A stretch of DNA of 64,000 nucleotides from Micromonospora lutea (GTDB lineage Bacteria > Actinomycetota > Actinomycetes > Mycobacteriales > Micromonosporaceae), in NCBI RefSeq assembly GCF_016863535.1, contig NZ_BOPB01000018.1, forward strand, positions 35,727-99,726. Reading direction: 5' to 3'. A program made the position numbers and the translations under genes. This document shows positions 50,139 through 59,000 of the stretch, piece after piece. Numbering within the stretch: the first letter of the stretch is position 1; every line of letters starts with the position of its first letter. The notes under the pieces are model-generated. The model ran no database searches, was not told the DNA's origin, and worked only from the letters and a program-made list of their open reading frames with translations.

Positions 50139-52735
50139 GGATCACCGGGCTACCTCCGCACCTGGCCGACCTGGCCTCGGACGAGTGGGCGATCTGGCGC
50201 TGGTCCTGCCTCCGCTCGGCCGGCTTCCCGCTGACCCGGCTGGCCCCCCTCTCCGACGCTGCGGCGGCGGCCGCCGCCGACCGGCTCAACGGCGCACGCG
50301 ACGACGAACGACAGGCCCGCAGCCGGGCGTTGGCTGTCGTCCGGGGTTGCCTCGACGACCTGCGTGAGTCCGACGACTGGGATTCACCGCTGCGCCGCCC
50401 GCTGTTGAACGCCATCAAGGCACTGCACCGCGGCAAGCCACTGCCGGAAGGTCTGCCGCCGGAGGTCGTCGCCGCGGTCGACGTCCTCGATGCCGCCCGG
50501 CGGGCCACCAGCCAGGCCAGTGCCGAACTCGACCGCACCTGGGGCGAGGCGCAGGCCCGGACCTCCGCCGCCACCGCCGATCTGGTGGCCGACGACCGGA
50601 TCGCCGAGGCGATCGTCTGGCAGAACCGGGAGGCGTTCCAGACCGTCGTCGTCCCGCTGCGGCGCGACGGAGCCGGCGGGTCGTACAACCAGACCCGACG
50701 GCGGCGTGAGGAACTCATCGCCCGCTACGCGCAGCGTTACTGCGCCAAGAACGACAGCATCGGCTTCTTCGGCCCGATCAGTTGGGCGCGTTTTCTCGAC
50801 ACGGGGCCGGCGCTGACCGCCGTGTCCGGTCCGGGACTGATCCGGGACCGCCGGGTCAACTGCGAGCAGTGGGGGATCGACGCGCTGGCCGAGGCGATTG
50901 GGGCGCTCCCGAACGCCCGGCGGTGGGCCCGCCCCCGTGTGCTGCCCTTCGCGCACCGCACCGAGGACGTCGTGCAGGCCTCCGGGTCACCCCCGATCCA
51001 CCTGTCGCCGGGGCAGGTCGCCGTCCTCGCCGCCTGCGACGGCCAGCGGTCGGCCCGCGACGTGGCCGCTCTGGCCTTGGCCGCCGGTGACCAGGCTTTG
51101 CGGGACGAGGAGGAGGTGTACGCCCTCCTCGCCGATCTGACCAACCGGGGGATCACGGAATGGCATCTGGAGGTGCCCTTCGTCGCCACCCCCGAGCGTG
51201 AACTGTCCGCCCTGCTGGACGGGATCGACGACGACCGTCTCCAGCCGGTCGCCCGGCGGATGCTCCAGGTCTACCAGAGCGCGATCGGCGCGGTCGCCGC
51301 CAGTGCCGGCACGGTCGAGCCGCTCTACCGCAGCCTGGAGACAGCGGAACGAATCTTCACCCGGCTCACCGGCCAACCCGCCGTACGTGGACACGGGCAG
51401 ATGTACGCCGCCCGGGCAATCGTCTACGAGGACTGCACACGCGACCTCGACGTCGACCTCGGCCCGGAGATCCGCACCGAACTGGGCGTTGCCCTCGTGC
51501 CCCTGCTCCAGAGCCTGCGATGGTTCAGCGTGCGGGCCGCCCAACTGGCGCACACCGGACTGCTCGACCTTTTCCACGAGCTGCGGGCGGGCAGGCCGGA
51601 GAGCTACGTGCCCGCCGCCCGGTTGTGGCAGGTGCTGCCACGGCTCTTCCCCGGCCTCGGCAGCGACCGGCAACAACCTGCCCCCTTCATCACGAACCTG
51701 CGGGACGAGTTCCAGCGTCGCTGGGAACAGCTGCTCGACCTCGACTCGGGGGAGCGGGTCGTCCATCGCGACGCCGCCTCGGTCCGGGAGGCCGTGGCGC
51801 GGGTCTTCCCCGCCGAACGGCCAGGCTGGGGCTACGCGCGCTACCACAGCCCGGACGTACTTGTCGCCGCAGCCGACGTCGCAGCCGTTGAACGCGGCGA
51901 GTACACCCTCGTGCTTGGCGAGATGCACGCGGTCAACAACACCCTCGCCGCCGCCGGGTTCGCCGACAACCACCCCGACCCGGGCGAGCTGTCCGGGTAC
52001 ACCGCCTGGGACCTGCCCACCCAGGTGGTGGCCACCGTGGCACCCCGGGGGTGGCCCGGCATCACCTCGAGCACGCGCGACGCCCTGCGCCGCCCGACCG
52101 ACCTCCAGCTACTGATGTCACACGAGTTCGCCGATCCGTCGGTGCCGGTGGAGAACCAGGTCGCGATCAGTGACCTGGTCATCGAGGAAGTCGACGGCGT
52201 GTTGCGGGCCCGTACCTTCGACCGGCGGATCGACCTGCCGGCGGTGGAACTGGTCGGCGAACTGCTCTCCACGAACGTCGTCGACGTGTTCGGCCTGACC
52301 ATCGGCCGGTCACACACCCCCCGCGTACAGATCGGTCGGTTGGTGGCGCAGCGCGAATCCTGGCGCTTTCCGCTGGCTGAACTACGTCACCTCGCCGGTG
52401 ACGGCGAGGTGAACCGGTTCGTCGCGTCGCGCGGGTTCGCCCGGGACCACGACCTGCCGGAGCAGGTCTTCGTCAAGCTGCCCACCGAGCAGAAGCCGCT
52501 CTACCTCGACTTCACCAGCCCGATCCTGGTCAACGTCATGGTCAAGGGGCTGCGCCGCGCCCTCGAGCACGGGCCGGCCGATGGCTCCGCGACGTTCACC
52601 GAGATGTTGCCCACCGCCTCGCAGAACTGGCTACGCGACGGCGACGGGCAGCCGTACACCAGTGAGTTCCGCACCGTGATCGTAGACCTAGCCGGCCGCG
52701 ACGATCCGGCGGCGGACGCCGCGGCGCGCGGCTGA
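50135..52735 (+). CDS. LanB-type glutamylation-domain protein in an NRPS operon
   Basis: 866 aa from a GTG overlapping the MFS stop. The order of blocks is that of the lantibiotic dehydratase N-terminal (tRNA-dependent) domain, including RYAQRYCAKNDSIGFFGPIS and the later LVLGEMHAVNNTLAAAGFAD. There is no SpaB_C elimination domain at the end. LanB domains without elimination activity can act as peptide aminoacyl-tRNA ligases (PEARLs) or acyl-transferring enzymes. No RiPP precursor is seen in this locus. I infer a tRNA-dependent aminoacyl transfer to the NRPS product or carrier-bound intermediate; dehydration of a Ser/Thr residue is the alternative. Confidence 0.82.
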   Translation: MRITGLPPHLADLASDEWAIWRWSCLRSAGFPLTRLAPLSDAAAAAAADRLNGARDDERQARSRALAVVRGCLDDLRESDDWDSPLRRPLLNAIKALHRGKPLPEGLPPEVVAAVDVLDAARRATSQASAELDRTWGEAQARTSAATADLVADDRIAEAIVWQNREAFQTVVVPLRRDGAGGSYNQTRRRREELIARYAQRYCAKNDSIGFFGPISWARFLDTGPALTAVSGPGLIRDRRVNCEQWGIDALAEAIGALPNARRWARPRVLPFAHRTEDVVQASGSPPIHLSPGQVAVLAACDGQRSARDVAALALAAGDQALRDEEEVYALLADLTNRGITEWHLEVPFVATPERELSALLDGIDDDRLQPVARRMLQVYQSAIGAVAASAGTVEPLYRSLETAERIFTRLTGQPAVRGHGQMYAARAIVYEDCTRDLDVDLGPEIRTELGVALVPLLQSLRWFSVRAAQLAHTGLLDLFHELRAGRPESYVPAARLWQVLPRLFPGLGSDRQQPAPFITNLRDEFQRRWEQLLDLDSGERVVHRDAASVREAVARVFPAERPGWGYARYHSPDVLVAAADVAAVERGEYTLVLGEMHAVNNTLAAAGFADNHPDPGELSGYTAWDLPTQVVATVAPRGWPGITSSTRDALRRPTDLQLLMSHEFADPSVPVENQVAISDLVIEEVDGVLRARTFDRRIDLPAVELVGELLSTNVVDVFGLTIGRSHTPRVQIGRLVAQRESWRFPLAELRHLAGDGEVNRFVASRGFARDHDLPEQVFVKLPTEQKPLYLDFTSPILVNVMVKGLRRALEHGPADGSATFTEMLPTASQNWLRDGDGQPYTSEFRTVIVDLAGRDDPAADAAARG

Positions 52736-52783
52736 CGACGAGACCCGACCCGCAGCGAAAGCCGAGCGAGAGGACAGCAGCGC

Positions 52784-52999
52784 ATGGAACCCGATGAGGA
52801 CCGCACGATTTACCGCGCGGTGGTCAACGACGAGGAGCAGTACTCCATCTGGCCGGCCGACCGGGATCTCCCCCCGGGGTGGCGGGACGCCGGACGGACC
52901 GGGCCGAAGGCGGACTGCCTGGCGTACATCGCCGAGGTGTGGACCGACATGCGCCCGTTGAGCCTGCGCCGCCGGCTCGCGGCGCAGGGCGGCGAGTAG
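52784..52999 (+). CDS. MbtH-like protein
   Basis: 71 aa. YRAVVNDEEQYSIWPADRDL, then PPGWRDAGRTGPKADCLAYI and VWTDMRPLSLRRRL contain the family invariants (N-x-E-x-Q-x-S-x-W-P, GW, CL, WTDMRP). MbtH proteins bind and activate adenylation domains. It lies 33 nt before the large NRPS gene, which it probably serves together with the separate A-PCP protein. Confidence 0.96.
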   Translation: MEPDEDRTIYRAVVNDEEQYSIWPADRDLPPGWRDAGRTGPKADCLAYIAEVWTDMRPLSLRRRLAAQGGE

Positions 53000-53032
53000 T
53001 CGGCCGGACAGCACGCGGACGCGAGGAGCGGC

Positions 53033-56000
53033 ATGGCACCCCACGGTGGTACCGAGGTCGGCGACACGCTTGTCGACCTGTTGACGTCCCGTACCGGCAG
53101 CGACCGGGGCTACACCTACCTGTCCGGGGCCGACCGCCACCGGCTCGGTTTCGCGGACCTCGACCTTCGGGCCCGGGCGATCGGTGCGGAACTGCTCGCC
53201 CGGGGTCTGCGCGGTGAGCGGGTGCTGTTGGTCTACCCGCCCGGTCTGGAGTACGTCTCGGCGTTCTTCGGCTGCCTGTACGCGGGCGTGGTGGCGGTTC
53301 CGGTCTTTCCGCCGGACCCGGCCAGGCTGGAACGCAGCCTGCCCCGGCTGATCGCCGTCGCCGTCGACGCTGCCCCCGCCGCCGCCCTGACCACCGAGGA
53401 CCTGGTGGACCTCGGCACCGGTCTGGCCACCCTGGCCGAGGTCCCGGCACTGACCTGGATCGCCACCGATGCGCTGCCCGACTCGGCCGCCGCCGACTGG
53501 CGCCGACCGCCGATCACCCCCGCTACGACCGCCTTCCTCCAGTACACCTCCGGGTCGACGACCACCCCCCGAGGCGTTGTCGTCAGCCACGCCAACCTCT
53601 GCCACAACCTGGAGTTGATCCGCTCGTCGTTCGGGACCCACCGCCGGTCCCGAGGGATGAGCTGGCTGCCGCTCTACCACGACATGGGACTGATCGGTGG
53701 CATCCTGCAACCGCTCTACGTGGACTTCGACATGGTCCTCGCCTCCCCGCTGGAATTCCTCACCGACCCGTTGGGCTGGCTGGACACCATCACCGCGCAG
53801 AGCATCACCGCCAGCGGCGGCCCGAACTTCGCCTACGACCTCTGTGTCCGCCGCTTCGACCCGGAGCGCTGCGCGGATCTCGACCTCAGCGGCTGGCAGG
53901 TCGCCTTCAGCGGGTCGGAGCCGATCCACGCCGGAGTGCTCGAAAGGTTCGCGGCGACCTTCGCGCCCTACGGCTTCCGGCCGACCGCCTTCCTGCCCTG
54001 CTACGGGCTGGCGGAGGCCACCCTCATCGTGACCGGCGCGCCCGCCGGGCAGGGCGCCGTCCATCACCAGGTCGACCCCCGGGCACTCGCCGCGGGCCTG
54101 GCCCGGTCACCCCGCGACGACGACCCGGCGACCACCCTGGTCAGTTCCGGCCGGCCGCTGGGCGACCAGATCGTCGCGATCGTCGATCCGGTCACCGGCG
54201 CCGAACGCGGCGACGGGCAGGTCGGCGAGATCCAGGTCCACGGGCCGAGCGTCTGTGCGGGCTACTGGCGTACGCCTGCGGGACACGCGGGGTTCGTCGA
54301 GCGGGCCGGCCGCAGCTTCCTGCGTACCGGGGATCTCGGCTTTTTGCTCGACGGGGAACTCTTCGTCACCGGTCGGTCCAGCGACGTCATCGTGGTGCGG
54401 GGCCGCAACCTCTACCCGCAGGACATCGAGCTGACCGCCGTCACCGCGGCGGTCGGGGTCCGGCCGGGCTGTGTCGCCGCCTTCCCGGTGACCGTCGAGG
54501 AGACCGAAGGGGTCGTGGTGGTCGCCGAGCGGCACGCGGATGCCGTACCGGCCGACGCCGAGGCGGCCCACCGGATCCGGCAACTCGTCGGCACCGTCCA
54601 CGACGCTCCGGTCCACGAGATCGTCTTCGTCTCCCGGGGGACCGTTCCCAAGACCTCGAGCGGGAAGACGCAACGCCGGGAGACCGCCGCCCGGTACCGT
54701 GCGGGCACCCTCGACGTCGTCCACCGCGACGCCGGCGGGCCGGCGGTCACCGAGCCGCCCGCGGGCGACGCCGGGCCGCTCCTCCGGCCCCGCACCGCCG
54801 CCGAACTGGCCGAGCACCTGATTGGGCTGATCGACCGGGCCACCGGCGGCGGCACCGGGCAGATCACCGCCGCGGACCGGCTCGACGCGTTGGGACTGGA
54901 CTCCCTCGCCTCGGCGCAACTGCTGCACGACCTCGAACGTCTCACCGGCGTCCACCTTGACCTGCGCGGCCTGCTCCAGCCCCGGTCGATCGCCGACCTC
55001 GCGGAACAGCTCGCCGGCCGGCTCACCGACCGGGAGGCCGGCCCGGCCGACGACGACAGCGTCACTCCGATCTCCCCCGGCGTGGAGGCGCTGTGGTATC
55101 TGCACCGGCTCGACCCCACGTCGACCGCCTACCACCTGTCGAGGGCGTTCACCATCGACGGAGGAGTACCTGACGCGGACGCCCTCGACCGGGCGCTGCG
55201 CCGGTTGCTCACCCGGCATCCGGCGCTACGCACCTGCTACCCCGAGCGGGACGGCGCTCCCGTGGCTGCCGAGGCGGAACTACCGCCCCGGCTGCTCGAC
55301 GAGGTGACCTGCGCCCCCGCCGACCTTGACGCCGTCCTCGCCAGCCGGGCCCGGGAACCGTTCGACCTGGCCCGGGGCCCCCTGGTGCGGGCCTGCCTGT
55401 TCACTCCGACCGCCGGCCCTCAGGTGCTGTTGCTGGCCGCGCATCACATCACGATGGACCTATGGTCGGCGGCGGTCCTCCTCGACGAGCTACGCCGGAT
55501 CTACCCGGCCGAGGTGACCGGTGCGACGGTCGACCTGCCAGAGCCGGGTGACCACCGGCGGGCCGTGCGCCGGATCGTCGCCACCCCGGCCCGCCGGGAC
55601 GAGTCGCGGCGGTACTGGGCCGGCGCGCTCGTCGGCGACCCGGCCGCGCTCACCCTGCCGGCCCCGACCGGCGACAGCACCGAGCGGGCGACGCCGACGA
55701 CGATCCGGGGCGTGCTGACGGGGCCGGTCGTCGACCGGGTCACCGCACTGGCCGTGAGCGCCCGCACCACCCCCTACGTGGTGCTGCTCTCCGCCTTCCA
55801 GGTGCTGCTGCACCGATTCACCGGTCAGACCGACCTGCTGGTGGGATCACCGGCCGCGCTGCACCGCGACGCCGCCTCCGCGGCGACCGTCGGCCACCTG
55901 CTCAACACCGTGGTGCACCGGGCCGACCTGAGCGGCAACCCCACCTTCACCGACCTGCTCGCGACGAACGCGGCCCGCGTCGCCGCCGCCCTCGATCACC

Positions 56001-59000
56001 GCGACCACCCTTACGCGGAGGTGGTCCGCGATCTGCGGGCCGCCGGTGGAAACGGATCGGCCCTCCCGGTCCAGGCGATGTTCGTGCTGGAGCAGGCGCC
56101 CGGCGGAGCGGCGGTCGCCGCACTGGCGATGGAGGACCCGGCCACCCCGCTGGCGCTCGGCGCGCTGCGCCTCACCCCCCGGCCGCTGCCCCGCCACGCC
56201 GCCACCGCCGACCTGGTGCTCCGGGCCGCCCCGGTCACCGGCCGCCTGCTCCTCGCCTGGGAGTACGAGCCGACGGCGGTGCTGGCCAGCGCCGTCGACG
56301 ACCTAGCCGCCGGGTACGAACTGCTGCTCACCGCGCTGACCGAACGGCCCGACCGGCCGATCGGCGCGCTGCCGGCGACCACCCGCCCGGAGAACGCCAG
56401 GTGGACGGCGCCCGAGGTGCTGTCACCCCCGACCGACGTACGACTGCACGAGTTGATCCTCGCCCACGCCACCCGGACCCCGCAGGCCGTGGCGGTCCGC
56501 TGTGGTGACACCGCCCTCAGCTACGCCGCCCTGGACGCGGGCAGCGCCGGGCTGGCCGGGCGGCTGCGGGCCGCCGGGGTGGGGCCGGGTCACCGGGTCG
56601 GCATCCACCTGCCCCGCTCACCGCAGGCGATCGTCGCCATCCTGGCCACGCTGCGCGCCGGTGGCGCGTACGTCGCCGTCGACCCGGCCGCCCCGACGGC
56701 CCGCGTACGCCACATTCTGGGTGACGCCGGCATCACCGTGCTGGTCACCGACCTCCCGGTGCCCGACGGCGGTCCGGCCGCCCCGACCGTGCTGCGGCCC
56801 GACGGGCCGGACGGGGACGGGCGGGGCGCGGACGGGGACGGACCCCGGCCGGGCCCCGACGACCTGGCCTACGTGATGTACACCTCCGGTTCCACCGGCC
56901 GGCCGAAGGGCATCGAGGTCAGCCACGACAACCTGCTCCACTCCACGTTCGCCCGTGTCGGCTACTTCCCCGACCGGGTGCGCAGCTTCCTGCTCATCTC
57001 CTCGCTCGGCTTCGACAGTTCGGTGGCCGGTCTCTTCTGGACCCTGCTCGAAGGCGGCACGCTGGTGCTTCCCGACCCGGAGCGGGACCAGGACCCGAGT
57101 CACCACCGGGAACTGCTGCACCGGCATCGGGTGTCGCACTTCGAGAGCGTGCCGTCGCTCTACCTCGAGCTGCTCGACCTGCTTCCCGCCGGTCACCTGT
57201 CCGAGCTGCGGTCGGTGGTGCTCGCGGGTGAATCCTGCCCGACCACCGTCGCCGACCGGCACCGCGAGGTGCTGCCGCAGGCCCGGCTGGTCAACGAGTA
57301 CGGGCCGACCGAGGCAACCGTGTGGTGCACCGCCTACCGGGTGGACGGCTCCTCGACCCGGCCGACACTGCCGATCGGCCGACCGGTGGGGCACTACCGG
57401 ATCTACCTCCTGGACGGGTACGGCCACCCGGCGCCGGCCGGCACCGTCGGGGAGATCCACATCGGTGGTGCGGGGGTGGCCCGGGGCTACCACGACCTGC
57501 CGGCCGCCACCGCCGAGCGGTTCCTCCCGGACCCGTTCGGCGACGTGCCCGGAGCCCGCATGTACCGCACCGGGGACCTGGGCCGGCGACTGCCCGACGG
57601 GAACATCGAGTTCGTCGGCCGGGCCGACATGCAACTCAAGATCAGGGGGGTCCGGATCGAGCCCGCCGAGATCGAGGCGGCGCTGACCGACCATCCGACC
57701 GTCGCCGCCGCCGTGGTACGCGGGATCGAGGGCCTCGACCGGAACCACGCCCTCGTCGCCTACCTGGTCGACCGCAACGGTGCCGAGCGGGCCGACGACC
57801 ATACACTTCGGTCCTTCCTGCGCGGCCGTGTTCTGCCGGCGATGGTCCCGGCGGTCTTCGTGCACCTCGACGAACTGCCGCTCACCCGGCACGGCAAGGT
57901 CGACCTCACCGCCCTGCCGGCGGTGACCGTGGCCCGTCCCACCTCGGCACCCCCGCCGGCCGACGACCAGGTCGCCACCCTCGTCGCCACCCTCGTCGCC
58001 GATCTCCTGGGGGTGGAGCGGGTGGGCCGCGACGACGATTTCTTCGCCCTCGGCGGGCACTCGTTGCTGGTCACCCGGCTCACCGCCCGCCTGCGCGCGA
58101 TCTTCGGGGTGGAACTCGAGCCCCGTGCGGTCTTCACCGACCCGACCGTCACGGGCCTCGCCGCCGAGGTGCGGCAACGGCTGACCGACGACGTGCTGGC
58201 CGACGCGGGACCGGTGCGCCGCGTCGATTCGGAGCCGGCCCCCCTGTCGTACACCCAGCAGCGGCTGTGGTTCCTCAACGAACTGCTGCCCGGCAACGTG
58301 GCGTACCACATCCCGGTCGCGGTCCGGCTCCGCGGCGAACTCGACCACGCCGCCCTGAACGCCGCGCTGACCGGTGTCGCCGCCCGGCACGAGTCGCTGC
58401 GAACCACGTTCCGGCTGGTCGGAACCACACCCGTGCAGTGGGTCGACCCGCCCGCGCCGATCCGGGTGCCGGTCAGCGAGGTGCCGGCGGACGACCGGCC
58501 CGGTCGACTGGCCGAGGCACTGGCGGCGCATGCGCGTACCCCCCTCGACCTGGCGACCGGTCCCCTGTGGACGGCTCGGCTGTTCCGGCTCGACCGCACC
58601 GAGCACGTGCTGTCGATCGTCCTGCATCACAGCATCGCGGACGGCTGGTCGTTGGCCGTCCTGACCGACGAACTGGCCACCGCGTACCCGGAGCTGCGCG
58701 CCGGCCGACCCGACCCGGGGCCCACTCCGCCGGTGCAGTACCCCGACTTCGCCGCCTGGCAGCGCGCCGCGCTGACGCCGGAGTCGCTGCGCCCACACCT
58801 GCAGCGCTGGACCCGGGTGCTGGCCGACGTGCCGCCGCAGCGGCTGCCCACCGACCGGCCCCGCCCGGCGGTGCAGAGCTTCGCAGGGGCGGTCCTGCCG
58901 TGGCAGCTTGACCCGGCGACGACCGCAGCGGTGCGCGAGGTCGCGCAGCAGGGCCGGGCCACCGTGTTCATGGTGCTGCTGAGCGCCTTCGGGCTGGTCC

